IMG/VR virus record: IMGVR_UViG_3300038457_000105
Coordinates: 1-47,927 of that record
DNA length: 47,927 nt
Direction: 5' to 3' (one strand)
Origin: a virus
This document shows, piece after piece, positions 40,157-47,567 of this stretch. The notes below the pieces were generated by a model. It was given only the letters and a program-made list of their open reading frames with translations. It did not search any database and was not told the origin of the DNA. Both the position numbers and the translations under genes were made by a program. Each line of letters begins with the position of its first letter. Position 1 is the stretch's first letter.

Positions 40157-40558
40157 ATGCCAAACGCGACACCTTACAGCCTCAGTGAACGCAAATCGAT
40201 CGAGCGCGGTTTTTATGCCGTTTGCCGCGCGATTCAGTCCAGCGGGCGACTCGACACGATGTTCGACGACGCGCTGCGTATCGAACGCAAAGAGCGGCCC
40301 TCGCTGCAATCTGCGCAAGCGAATCTGTGCCGCGCTGTCCTTGACGGCATTCGCGACCGCTACGCGGTTGTGGACCTCGCCGACCTGTCGCGCGGGTCGA
40401 TCGCTGGGGTGATCATTGGCGCATGGATCGTGCGGCAGTCCACAATCTACCCGGACCGCATCGGCGGTTCGCTGGAAGAAATCACCGGCAAACTCGAGGA
40501 AGCGGATGCGACGTTCAACGCGCACATCCAGCGGTATCTCGCAAAGGTGGCGTCTTGA
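40157..40558 (+). CDS. Hypothetical helical protein, 133 aa
   Basis: Ser/Arg/Glu-rich helical start (SLSERKSIERGFYAVCRAIQ), then a hydrophobic stretch GSIAGVIIGAWIV that is probably buried rather than transmembrane, and a helical C-terminus. First gene of the second tagged operon. No family recognised. Confidence 0.78.
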   Translation: MPNATPYSLSERKSIERGFYAVCRAIQSSGRLDTMFDDALRIERKERPSLQSAQANLCRAVLDGIRDRYAVVDLADLSRGSIAGVIIGAWIVRQSTIYPDRIGGSLEEITGKLEEADATFNAHIQRYLAKVAS

Positions 40559-40797
40559 CCGCCGCGTCTCAGATCGCCCGCCGAGCGCTTCGGCGCTTCG
40601 TGCGCGAGCAAAAAGCCCTTCGCGTTGCGATCGTCGTCGGCGCGGTCGTCGCCTCGATCGCGTTCGCGGGCTGCGGGGGGCCGAGCGGCTCGCCCGCAAC
40701 GCTCCCGCCGATGCCCAGCCCGTCGCCCACGTGCGCGGCGCCGTACTACCTAACGGGCCAGGGCGGGATTCTCTATCCCGAGTGTGCCGCGTCGTGA
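40555..40797 (+). CDS. Small lipoprotein, 80 aa
   Basis: TTG start at 40555 (TTGA overlap) with AAGGTGG upstream. A basic N-terminus (RRALRRFVREQK) precedes a hydrophobic core (LRVAIVVGAVVASIAFAGC), where AFAGC is a lipobox, so the mature protein would start at that Cys. The remaining 40 residues are Pro/Ser/Gly-rich with two Cys. A membrane-anchored early phage lipoprotein could block superinfection; this is inference. An outer spanin is possible but it lies far from the lysis genes. Confidence 0.68.
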   Translation: MTAASQIARRALRRFVREQKALRVAIVVGAVVASIAFAGCGGPSGSPATLPPMPSPSPTCAAPYYLTGQGGILYPECAAS

Positions 40798-41003
40798 GCG
40801 CGCATGTGGACGCGCGCCGGCGCGATTTGTTCAGCGCAGCGGCCGAGCGCGCCTCGATGGCCTCCGGCCGACCAAAGTCGCAGGAGCTCGTCGAATTGCT
40901 GCATCCCGAGAAGGCGCCGGACTTCGGCGCCCTGTGGGCGTGCATTTGCGGCGCTGACCTTGGTCGCGACCCGCGCGCGACGTGCACGGGGTGCGGCCGA
41001 TGA
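40794..41003 (+). CDS. Small zinc-finger protein, 69 aa
   Basis: GTG start by GTGA overlap. Arg-rich helical front; the C-terminus CICGADLGRDPRATCTGCGR has C-x-C and C-x2-C in ribbon spacing. ATGA overlap to the next gene. Confidence 0.72.
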   Translation: MSAHVDARRRDLFSAAAERASMASGRPKSQELVELLHPEKAPDFGALWACICGADLGRDPRATCTGCGR

Positions 41004-41206
41004 GCGCCAAATATGGAGCGGCAGACATCGACGCGTTCTTCGATTCGTTCGGCGATTGCACCGATGCCGACATGGCACGCGTGGCGGCCGATCTTGCCAA
41101 ACTCTGCCCCTGCGGGCACTCGCGCGGGGGCCATCGGGTCCTCGACGGCAAGTGCCATGACTGCGAGTGCCGCAAGCCGGCGCCGCGAAAGAAGGCCAAG
41201 CGATGA
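41000..41206 (+). CDS. Small zinc-binding protein, 68 aa
   Basis: Start at 41000 by ATGA overlap. Acidic helical first half, then CPCGHSRGGH and CHDCEC, a Cys/His cluster, and a Lys/Arg/Pro tail (KPAPRKKAKR). Nucleic-acid binding is likely. Confidence 0.74.
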   Translation: MSAKYGAADIDAFFDSFGDCTDADMARVAADLAKLCPCGHSRGGHRVLDGKCHDCECRKPAPRKKAKR

Positions 41207-41433
41207 CGGATTTTCAGATTGGCGACCGCGTTCGCTACCGCGGCAGCGACGAATACATCGTTTGCGGGCCAGTCAAAAAGCACGACTCGTCCGACGTGCA
41301 TTTCGTGCTCGTCATCGAGCCCTCGGACCACTACCGCGTGTCGGCTGACTGGGTCGACACCGGCGACGTAACGATCCTTGAGGTCGCGTGGTACGCGAAG
41401 CCGGGCGTTGATATGGTCGAGGTGAAGGCATGA
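41203..41433 (+). CDS. Small beta-barrel-like protein, 76 aa
   Basis: Start at 41203 by ATGA overlap. FQIGDRVRYRGSDEYIVCGP is the KOW/SH3-like opening common to small phage proteins; the rest is beta with a Trp. No known partner. Confidence 0.7.
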   Translation: MTDFQIGDRVRYRGSDEYIVCGPVKKHDSSDVHFVLVIEPSDHYRVSADWVDTGDVTILEVAWYAKPGVDMVEVKA

Positions 41434-41681
41434 CGTGCGAGGACTGCAAAACCGCGCGGCGCGATCGCGCATTGAGACACTACGGCGCTATGCTCAAGCA
41501 GCTCGAAAACGAGCGCCGGTCTCCCCTTGCGCGCGCTGGGCGCTGGATTCACTGGTTTCTCACCTCGCCCGACACGCATATCGACGGCGTCCTGATCTGG
41601 ATCTGCGCGCCGCTCGCGACCGCCGGGACGATTATCGTCGGGCTGATGCTGTGGGCGCAACACGTGGGGCTGCTGCGATGA
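41430..41681 (+). CDS. Small membrane protein with N-terminal CxxC, 83 aa
   Basis: MTCEDCKTARRDRALRH at the start, then a basic helix and a membrane segment (VLIWICAPLATAGTIIVGLM, about residues 55-74). Early expression and topology could fit an exclusion or membrane-modifying factor (inference). Confidence 0.68.
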   Translation: MTCEDCKTARRDRALRHYGAMLKQLENERRSPLARAGRWIHWFLTSPDTHIDGVLIWICAPLATAGTIIVGLMLWAQHVGLLR

Positions 41682-41869
41682 CGAGCGCGACGCCGACGCT
41701 GTGCCGCAAACAGGAAGTTCGCGCGGCGTACGCGCGACCGGCGATTCCGTGGCACATGCACCCAGCGTGGTCGATCTGGGCCCAGATGCGGCCGGAGTTC
41801 CCGCACGTAACGCCCCCGCGGCCGCTGACGGCGCAAGAACTGCACGATCTGATCGTGGGGAAATCGTGA
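41678..41869 (+). CDS. Hypothetical protein, 63 aa
   Basis: ATG at 41678 by ATGA overlap. Pro/Trp/His-rich (RPAIPWHMHPAWSIWAQMRP), likely a short peptide-binding or structural protein. GTGA overlap to the next gene. Confidence 0.65.
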   Translation: MTSATPTLCRKQEVRAAYARPAIPWHMHPAWSIWAQMRPEFPHVTPPRPLTAQELHDLIVGKS

Positions 41870-42039
41870 GCCAAGAACACGGGGATGCGACGAAGCGCGA
41901 CCTGTCCGCCCGAATCGCGGCGGCTATCGGCGACAAGTCTAAGTTCGAGCGAGACCTTGATCGCTGGTATGAGTTTGCGGACGAAGCCCGCCGCGATCGC
42001 GTCCGCGATGAGGGTATCGACGCCGAAATCGACGACTGA
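41866..42039 (+). CDS. Hypothetical charged helical protein, 57 aa
   Basis: GTG start at 41866 (GTGA overlap). Nearly all Arg/Asp/Glu/Ala helix (AARIAAAIGDKSKFERDLDR-like run). Last gene of the second tagged operon, followed by a terminator. Below common length cuts. Confidence 0.65.
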   Translation: MSQEHGDATKRDLSARIAAAIGDKSKFERDLDRWYEFADEARRDRVRDEGIDAEIDD

Positions 42040-42058
42040 GGTAACTCGCGCAACCAAG

Positions 42059-42082
42059 AGCCTCGCTTCGGCGGGGCTTTTT
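42059..42082 (+). terminator. Intrinsic terminator after operon 2
   Basis: AGCCTCGC, TTCG loop, GCGGGGCT (8 bp with one T-G pair) followed by TTTTTCT. Confidence 0.9.
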
Positions 42083-42085
42083 CTA

Positions 42086-42115
42086 TTGACGAGACCTTCC
42101 CGAGTACGGTAGTAT
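42086..42115 (+). promoter_or_regulatory. Early promoter 3
   Basis: TTGACG, 18-base spacer beginning AGACCTTCCCG, TAGTAT. Drives the recombination operon; shares the -35 block with promoters 1 and 2. Confidence 0.78.
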
Positions 42116-42125
42116 CTGGGAAGAA

Positions 42126-42136
42126 CACTCTGCTAA
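42126..42136 (+). promoter_or_regulatory. Leader tag CACTCTGCTAA, copy 4
   Basis: Starts about 4 bases after the predicted RNA start and ends 19 bases before ATG 42156. Confidence 0.8.
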
Positions 42137-42155
42137 AACGAATGGACCTTATCAC

Positions 42156-42926
42156 ATGAGCGATGAACTGAACGTAATCGCGTTGCTACGCGAGGCGGCC
42201 GGAAGCGCGTCGATGCGCGGCCTCGCCCGTATCAAGTTGGCCGAACTGATCACAGAAGGCGATCTGCTCGGGCACCAGACACGCAAGCCAGAGATTCGCC
42301 CGAGCGACTTCGGTTCGTGCCGCCTGGCGTTGTGGGCCTCGATCAACGGGTTCGAAGACATTGGGCGGGACTCGATCGACGACACGCTCGCGCGGCTGGA
42401 CTTCGGTTCGTTAGTCGGCGCGTGGGAAGCGTGCCTCTTATGGTCGCGCGCCGAGATCGATGCGACGCTGCCCTGGGACTTCGAACTGGAATACATACCG
42501 GTGGGTGGCGGCCACATCGACGTCCTCGCCCGACATCGCGCAACTGGCGAGCATGTGCCTATCGAATTCAAATCGACGTACTCGACGCCGACCGCGCCGA
42601 TCAAGCCGCCGGAGAAAGAGAACAAAGCGCACATGCTGCAGCTGGGGGACTACGCGAATCGCGTCGAGCCTCGAGCATCGCGTATGATCCTGGTCTACAT
42701 CAAGCCGCCGGCCAGCGCCGGCGAACGCATGAAACAGTTCGAACGCGACGCGGAGCCCTGGGCGCCGTTGGTCGCAAACGAGCGCGATCGGTTGGCCGAT
42801 GCGTTAGGCGTCGATCCGCCGGTTGCCGATCCGCAAACCCGCTGGGCGTGCTTTACATGCCGCTACGGGTTTTGCGCCAAGAACAAAAACAAGGCCGCGA
42901 AGTCGGTCGAAGCGCTGCTCGGATGA
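42156..42926 (+). CDS. Cas4-like PD-(D/E)XK exonuclease, 256 aa
   Basis: RPSDFGSCRLALW (48-60) supplies the first Cys; GHIDVLARH (119-127) and PIEFKST (135-141) give the Asp122, Glu137, Lys139 catalytic set; QLGDYA (162-167) is the following helix motif; CFTCRYGFC (232-240) gives three more Cys. Four Cys in this arrangement hold an iron-sulfur cluster in Cas4/AddB-type nucleases. It should resect DNA ends. It is directly upstream of an annealing protein, the classical pair for phage recombination; no CRISPR genes are present. Confidence 0.88.
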   Translation: MSDELNVIALLREAAGSASMRGLARIKLAELITEGDLLGHQTRKPEIRPSDFGSCRLALWASINGFEDIGRDSIDDTLARLDFGSLVGAWEACLLWSRAEIDATLPWDFELEYIPVGGGHIDVLARHRATGEHVPIEFKSTYSTPTAPIKPPEKENKAHMLQLGDYANRVEPRASRMILVYIKPPASAGERMKQFERDAEPWAPLVANERDRLADALGVDPPVADPQTRWACFTCRYGFCAKNKNKAAKSVEALLG

Positions 42927-42943
42927 GCACTGGAGGAAACGAA

Positions 42944-44218
42944 ATGGACAGTCCACACCGCGGGAGCGGCGCGCTTGCAGTCGTGCGTCCCGGAACCCAA
43001 CGTGCGTCGATGGCGCAGGTTCGCGCGCAGTCGATCGGCGAGCTCAAGGACATCGCGCTCGCGTTCGCGCGTAGCGGGTTCTTCGAGGATTCGAAAGAGG
43101 CGGCGCAGGTCTTCACCAAGATGATCGCCGGCAGCGAGTGGGGCCTTGGCCCGATGGCCGCCATGACCGGGATCTTTATCGTTAAGAACCGGCCGACGAT
43201 GTCGGCGACGACGATCGCCGGCGTCATCAAGAAGTCAGGCGTCTACGACTTCCGCCGGTCGTGGATCACGCGCAAGGAAGACAAGACGCTCGCGATCGTG
43301 ACGGACGAACTGAACGAGAAGATCGTCGGCTGCCGAGTCTCGTTCTACCAGGACGGCGATCACCTGGGCGACTCGGTCTTCACCGATGTCGACGCCGCGA
43401 ACGCCGGGCTGACGTCGAACCCGACGTATCAGAAGTTCCCGCGCAACATGTACTTCAGCCGCGCGCTGACGAACGGCGCGCGCTGGCACTGTCCCGACGT
43501 GTTCGGCGGCGCGATCTATACCCCGGATGAAGTCGAGGAATCGGTAGAACTTGACTCGACGGGCCAGCCGACGAACTACAAGGAGCCGACGCCGCAGCCG
43601 GGTGCGCTAGCGATTGCCGCCGATGCGCCACGCGTTCCGAAGACGCTGGCCCAGATTAAAGAGATGTTCGAACTCGCTCTCGCGGCGTTGCCGCAGCCGG
43701 CGAACGGTGAGAAACTGAAGCTAGGGGTTTGGCTCGAGACGAGCGGAATCGCGCCGGACTTGAGCGCGCGCGTCGACAGTGTGACCGGCCGGCGGTTGGG
43801 GCTGACGGCTGAGGAGGCGCTGGCGGCCGAGGACGCTTTGCTCGCAGCGCAGGCGAAGATTCGGGCGGCATTCGACGGCGGCGACGCTCAACCGGCTGCC
43901 GCGGCGGCGGAGCCCGCACGCGATCCGGACGACATCCCCGAGACGACGTACGAGGCCGAGCCGTTCCCGGCCGATGACGGGCCGACCCGCGGCAGCATTA
44001 CGTTGGCGCAGAACCAGCGTATCCAGGCGATGTTCGGGGAGCGCAAGGAGGCGCTGAAGCGGATGTTCCCGGAGGCGTCATCGATCGACAAGCGACGCCA
44101 CGCGTTCGCTGCGCGCGTGCTTGACGACGAGTCCAAGGGCTCGAGCAAGTCGTGGGACTCGATCGACTACAAGCGCGTGAGCGATGCGCTGGAAGCCATC
44201 CCGCCGGACGCCGCGTGA
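42944..44218 (+). CDS. RecT-type single-strand annealing recombinase, 424 aa
   Basis: Start at 42944, with GGAGG 7 bases upstream; ATG 42923 (ATGA overlap) is an in-frame alternative. Residues 25-200: DIALAFARSGFFEDSKEAAQ, then a GLGPMAAMTGIFIV core, DGDHLGDSVFT, PRNMYFSRALTNGARW and CPDVFGGAIYTPDEV, a conserved layout of phage RecT-like annealing proteins. The C-terminal 200 residues are Ala/Pro-rich linker and a helical end. Works with the Cas4-like nuclease in strand-annealing recombination and possibly replication. Confidence 0.82.
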   Translation: MDSPHRGSGALAVVRPGTQRASMAQVRAQSIGELKDIALAFARSGFFEDSKEAAQVFTKMIAGSEWGLGPMAAMTGIFIVKNRPTMSATTIAGVIKKSGVYDFRRSWITRKEDKTLAIVTDELNEKIVGCRVSFYQDGDHLGDSVFTDVDAANAGLTSNPTYQKFPRNMYFSRALTNGARWHCPDVFGGAIYTPDEVEESVELDSTGQPTNYKEPTPQPGALAIAADAPRVPKTLAQIKEMFELALAALPQPANGEKLKLGVWLETSGIAPDLSARVDSVTGRRLGLTAEEALAAEDALLAAQAKIRAAFDGGDAQPAAAAAEPARDPDDIPETTYEAEPFPADDGPTRGSITLAQNQRIQAMFGERKEALKRMFPEASSIDKRRHAFAARVLDDESKGSSKSWDSIDYKRVSDALEAIPPDAA

Positions 44219-44418
44219 GGCTACGCTGGGAACCGTGCCCGGGCGAACGCGCGCGGGTGACGTTCTACTCGCGGTGGCTGACGTGGAGCCTGGGCTGGTT
44301 TCGAACGGACTGCCGGCGCTGGGGCTGGGTGGCAAATGACGGCCTGGACGACGGCGTCTTCTGGCTGCGCTGGGGCTCGCTTTTCTTCCACCGCCACGGA
44401 AAGGCTCCAACCGAATGA
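44215..44418 (+). CDS. Hypothetical Trp/Arg-rich protein, 67 aa
   Basis: GTG start by GTGA overlap. Nine Trp in 67 residues (for example RWLTWSLGWFRTDCRRWGWV), very unusual. May be a small beta protein packing on a partner. ATGA overlap to the next gene. Confidence 0.68.
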   Translation: MRLRWEPCPGERARVTFYSRWLTWSLGWFRTDCRRWGWVANDGLDDGVFWLRWGSLFFHRHGKAPTE

Positions 44419-44807
44419 CCAGCACCAAGACGATCACCGCGGACCAGGTCCGCGAGGCGTACCTCAACACCGGAAGCATGCGCGAGGCCGGCAAACTGCT
44501 CGGCGTCTCGGGCGCGCGCGTGCAGGCGATCCTCGCGAAGAACGGCGGTACGCCGACCGTGTTGCCACGCGCTGATCGCGAACTGCTTGAAACGGTCACG
44601 CGCCTGTCCCTCGTCGTCACTCGCGGTCCCAGCGTTGCGCAGGTCGCGGATGCGCTGGGGATCACGCCCCGCGCTTTGCGCTATCGGTGCACGAACCTAC
44701 GCAAAGCCAATCTCGTCGTTGCGGACAGCGAAGGCGGCCTGTTGCCGACTGACGCGGCGCGCGCCCTACTCAACGCGGCACAGCCGCAGGAAGACTCTCA
44801 TGTCTGA
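44415..44807 (+). CDS. Double helix-turn-helix regulator-like protein, 130 aa
   Basis: First HTH at about residues 8-40 (SMREAGKLLGVSGARVQAIL); second at about 70-98 (VAQVADALGITPRALRYRCT). No sensor domain. It is the best candidate in the window for a protein that binds the repeated early promoters, but no evidence links it to them. Confidence 0.78.
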   Translation: MTSTKTITADQVREAYLNTGSMREAGKLLGVSGARVQAILAKNGGTPTVLPRADRELLETVTRLSLVVTRGPSVAQVADALGITPRALRYRCTNLRKANLVVADSEGGLLPTDAARALLNAAQPQEDSHV

Positions 44808-45093
44808 AACACCCGAAGCCACGAAGCGCAAAACCTGGGTCCACAAGGACATCCCCAAACTCGTCATGGCCTTCCACGAAGGCGGCGTCTCCGCGGCGCA
44901 TAAGGCCTTTCCGGATCGCCCGCGCAGCGAAGTCGCCGATAAACTCACGCAGCTCGGGCTGATGGCTATCTCGGCCGAAGACGCCGCGCTCGTCGGCCAG
45001 ATCGCCGCGATCGCTCGCAAGGCCGAGAATCCCGCGCTCGTCGCCAAGGCTGCCGCCAAAGCGATGCGTGAGATTGCGGCGGAGACGAAATGA
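44800..45093 (+). CDS. Hypothetical protein, 97 aa
   Basis: ATG at 44800 with AGGAAG upstream; 8-base overlap with the previous gene. Contains a helix like a SANT/HTH element (DIPKLVMAFHEGGVSAAHKA, then PRSEVADKLTQLG) and an Ala/Lys-rich tail. Possibly DNA-binding. Confidence 0.7.
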   Translation: MSETPEATKRKTWVHKDIPKLVMAFHEGGVSAAHKAFPDRPRSEVADKLTQLGLMAISAEDAALVGQIAAIARKAENPALVAKAAAKAMREIAAETK

Positions 45094-45329
45094 GCGCAAC
45101 CAGCGAACGGTTGATCGACGAGGCCACCGACGACGCGAGCGTGCTTCAGCGCGTTGCGCAGTGCCTGGAAGAAGAAGCCGGCTACCACAAGACCGCCAAC
45201 AAGGCAAAGAACGCGTTCGCCGAGGCCAAGAAGCGGACGCAAGCCGCCGTTCAGTTCGCGAGCGAGCATTACGCCCGGACCCGCAACATCGAGATGAACT
45301 TCACCGTGCCGCGTGAGGACCCGGACTGA
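45090..45329 (+). CDS. Hypothetical helical protein, 79 aa
   Basis: Ala/Lys/Glu helical protein (HKTANKAKNAFAEAKKRTQA). ATGA overlap before it and TGATG after it. Function unknown. Confidence 0.7.
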   Translation: MSATSERLIDEATDDASVLQRVAQCLEEEAGYHKTANKAKNAFAEAKKRTQAAVQFASEHYARTRNIEMNFTVPREDPD

Positions 45330-45715
45330 TGCAGCAGCACGATCACGAAACCACGCGCCTGCGCGAGGCGCGCGAAGAAGCCCAGTACGAAGTCGGGCGC
45401 AGCACGGCAGTCCTCATGCTGGCCACAATCGACGAGATGCGTGCGCGCCAGGAAACCCAAGTCGGGGCGTACGCGTTCGAATGCAACCAACGGCGTGATG
45501 AAATGCGTAGTTTGAACGCGGCTTACGATCGCTCTCAAGCGCGCGTTCGATCGCAGAACATCGACCTGACCGCGTACGGCAAAGCCCTGGACGCCGCGAA
45601 CTCCGAGATCGCACGGCTCGCCAAACGGGCGCGCGTGAAGGCCGCGGCGATCCCGCATCCGGTCACGACCAATCTGCCGGCCACGGCATCGGCCGAAGAA
45701 GCAGCGCCGTTCTAA
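45329..45715 (+). CDS. Hypothetical coiled-coil protein, 128 aa
   Basis: Long charged helix from residue 5 to about 100 (ETTRLREAREEAQYEVGRST; SLNAAYDRSQARVRSQNIDL), then a Pro/Thr/Ala tail. No domain recognised. Confidence 0.7.
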   Translation: MQQHDHETTRLREAREEAQYEVGRSTAVLMLATIDEMRARQETQVGAYAFECNQRRDEMRSLNAAYDRSQARVRSQNIDLTAYGKALDAANSEIARLAKRARVKAAAIPHPVTTNLPATASAEEAAPF

Positions 45716-45960
45716 TGCACGACCGCGATGGGGCGCGCTCCGGCCATCGGCTGACATCCTGCGGGGACTGCCTTCAGGAATTCCCGGGCAAAAGCCAGGA
45801 GTCGGCCGATGCCGCGCGTGCTCACATCGAGGCGGGCTGCTCAAAAGCCCGGCGGCCCGAAAACGCCCAGAGCGGTGCGAGAATCGACGCGTACGAGGCG
45901 CCAGCGCCAAGCCGCGACGTTCCCGCCAACGACGACCTTGAGGCGCTTCTATGGGGCTGA
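45715..45960 (+). CDS. Small C2HC-type zinc protein, 81 aa
   Basis: CGDCLQEFPGK, then RAHIEAGC gives C-x2-C-x17-H-x4-C, a likely zinc site. Acidic and Pro-rich tail. TAATG overlap in front; 10-base overlap with RusA behind. Confidence 0.7.
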   Translation: MHDRDGARSGHRLTSCGDCLQEFPGKSQESADAARAHIEAGCSKARRPENAQSGARIDAYEAPAPSRDVPANDDLEALLWG

Positions 45961-46451
45961 TCGTCATCCGGCCCGTCGAGGCATTCACGGTTCAGGCGTT
46001 CGCGCTGGTCGTCTACGGCATACCGGTGCCCCAGGGCAGTATGAAGTCGATGGTCCGCCCGCATCCCTACGAGCGGAATCCAAACGGCCTCTGCCGCGGC
46101 GGGAACCGCCACGTAGCCACGACGAGCGACAACCCGGATCTCGCCGCCTGGCGCGAACGGGTCAAACTCGAGGCGACGTTCGTCCGGCGGCGGGCGACTC
46201 CGCAACACGTGACGATCGATGCGCCGGCCGCCCTGTACGCCACGTTCTACCTGCCGCGGCCGAAGTCGCTGCCCAAACGCATCGAATATCCGATGACAAA
46301 GCCCGATCTCGACAAGCTCACCAGGGCGATTTCCGATTCACTCAAAGATGCCGGCGTCGTCGCCGAGGACTCGCGTTTCGTTGATAACTGCACGTTCAAG
46401 CGCTACGCCATTGACCGCCCGTGCGTTGCCATCGGAGTATTCACGCAATGA
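45951..46451 (+). CDS. rusA: RusA-family Holliday junction resolvase, 166 aa
   Basis: GIPVPQGSMK (23-32) is the conserved first strand; KPDLDKLTRAISDSL (117-131) carries Asp119, Asp121 and Lys122; DAGVVAEDSRFVDN (133-146) gives Asp140. These correspond to the acidic catalytic set of RusA. Cuts four-way junctions formed in recombination. The insert PHPYERNPNGLCRGG (residues 37-51) lengthens it. Coupled to the small gene at 46448 by ATGA overlap. Confidence 0.9.
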   Translation: MGLIVIRPVEAFTVQAFALVVYGIPVPQGSMKSMVRPHPYERNPNGLCRGGNRHVATTSDNPDLAAWRERVKLEATFVRRRATPQHVTIDAPAALYATFYLPRPKSLPKRIEYPMTKPDLDKLTRAISDSLKDAGVVAEDSRFVDNCTFKRYAIDRPCVAIGVFTQ

Positions 46452-46609
46452 TTGATCTCATCGTAACCACTGGCACGAAAGACGTAAGTCACGAAATAAT
46501 TTCGCAGTCAATAAGTACGGGTGCGAAAACTTCAAGACGCGAAGAAACCCCTGTTGACTCTCACATCGACAGAGGTTCCTTTTGCTTATCTCAGGCCCGT
46601 ACGCAATGA
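46448..46609 (+). CDS. Small ORF after RusA, 53 aa, doubtful
   Basis: ATG by ATGA overlap with RusA. Sequence is Ser/Thr/Ile-rich with lower GC than its neighbours and overlaps the next gene by 28 bases. The segment also contains a TTGACT at 46554. It may be a regulatory gap rather than a gene. Confidence 0.35.
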   Translation: MIDLIVTTGTKDVSHEIISQSISTGAKTSRREETPVDSHIDRGSFCLSQARTQ

Positions 46610-47049
46610 TTCCGCGCTCATGGGTTGAGCCCTCCTCCGGGCTCGCTCCACGCGATCTTCACGTAGCTATCGCTCTCCTTTCTTTTGGCGGTAGCGACCC
46701 CGCGCATCCAGCCTTTCCGTCGCTCGCCACGTTGGCAAAACTCACGGGGCTTTCGACCCGCACGGTACGGCGCTCGCTATCGAAAATGGTGCAACTCAAG
46801 CACCTTCGCGCGCACCAGCGCACGGGCGGGACAACGGCGTACACCCTGGACATTTTGTATCGCACCCCGGACATAACTGCTGTCCGGGGGGTAGGACATG
46901 TATCTGACCAGGGTCCCCAGACAACACATGTCCGCCAAGTAACTCCGTTAGTATCTAAACAAATATCAACGGAGCAAGAAAAAGAAAAACGCGATGAGTT
47001 CCGACGCAATCTCCATGCGGTCGTTGAGAATTTGCGGCTAGTGCGATGA
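46582..47049 (+). CDS. Winged-helix (HTH_36-type) replication/regulatory protein, 155 aa
   Basis: TTG start at 46582 with AGAGG upstream; ATG 46606 is the alternative. Residues 25-90 form a winged helix: RDLHVAIALLSF, FPSLATLAKLTGLSTRTVRR (recognition helix) and a wing. HTH_36 domains are common in replication initiators and regulators of phages and plasmids. As no helicase or polymerase is coded, it is the leading candidate for the replication initiator. Lys/Arg/Glu-rich tail. Confidence 0.82.
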   Translation: MLISGPYAMIPRSWVEPSSGLAPRDLHVAIALLSFGGSDPAHPAFPSLATLAKLTGLSTRTVRRSLSKMVQLKHLRAHQRTGGTTAYTLDILYRTPDITAVRGVGHVSDQGPQTTHVRQVTPLVSKQISTEQEKEKRDEFRRNLHAVVENLRLVR

Positions 47050-47086
47050 GAGATGGCACAGTACAATTATTTGAGGAGATGAAGTT

Positions 47087-47512
47087 TTGAACGGCACGAT
47101 GTCCCTTGAGGACGTACTCACCAAACGCGAAGAACTGATTCGGCGGCAAGGTTCAATTCAGGCGCAGTTGTCGAATCTCAAACTCGGCGGATCGCGACGA
47201 CTGTCTAAGAAAGAATTGGCAGACCGTGAACTGCTGGCCGCTGAGTTTCAAACCGTTTCGTCTGACATTACGATCCTCAACAAACTCAAGCGCGAGGCGT
47301 CTGTAGGACGGCGCGAGGCCAGCAATGGCGAGTATATTTCAACGACCGCGATCGAGGTCGCCACGGATTTAAAAGAGGCGACGAAGCTTGTCACCGGCTA
47401 CCTCGGCGACGTTCACAACGTGCTGATTAGCTGGCGCAATGTCCCACCCGAAAACGTCGCAACGTGCATTTCCGAGTTGGCCGAGGCGTTAGGCGAATTC
47501 GGTAATGAATAA
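47087..47512 (+). CDS. Hypothetical helical protein, 141 aa
   Basis: TTG start at 47087 with GAGGAG 8 bases upstream; ATG 47099 is a weaker choice. Helical, coiled-coil-like N-terminus ([20 protein letters not shown]), hydrophobic amphipathic C-terminus. No domain recognised. Precedes the pentapeptide gene. Confidence 0.75.
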   Translation: MNGTMSLEDVLTKREELIRRQGSIQAQLSNLKLGGSRRLSKKELADRELLAAEFQTVSSDITILNKLKREASVGRREASNGEYISTTAIEVATDLKEATKLVTGYLGDVHNVLISWRNVPPENVATCISELAEALGEFGNE

Positions 47513-47567
47513 ACGCAAATATCCAATTACTGATTTCTGCGCTCGGGAGGGCGCGCACCATGCGTAA
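47505..47567 (+). CDS. Possible 20-aa ORF overlapping the pentapeptide start
   Basis: ATG at 47505 overlaps the end of the previous gene, and the TAA lies 7 bases past the pentapeptide ATG. It would encode [20 protein letters not shown]. It may couple translation of the two genes or be chance. Confidence 0.25.
   Translation: MNKRKYPITDFCAREGAHHA

Noticed and set aside
42156-42926. Cas4-like gene as a sign of CRISPR-Cas
   Set aside because: No repeats, cas1, cas2 or effector genes nearby; the adjacent annealing protein indicates phage recombination.
46554-46582. TTGACT before the winged-helix gene as a fourth early promoter
   Set aside because: No acceptable -10 at 16-18 bases, and no leader tag follows.
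47079-47090. Three-codon minigene (Met-Lys-Phe) before the TTG of the 141-aa gene
   Set aside because: The GAGGAG site has no spacing to its ATG but ideal spacing to the TTG, so it serves the larger gene.
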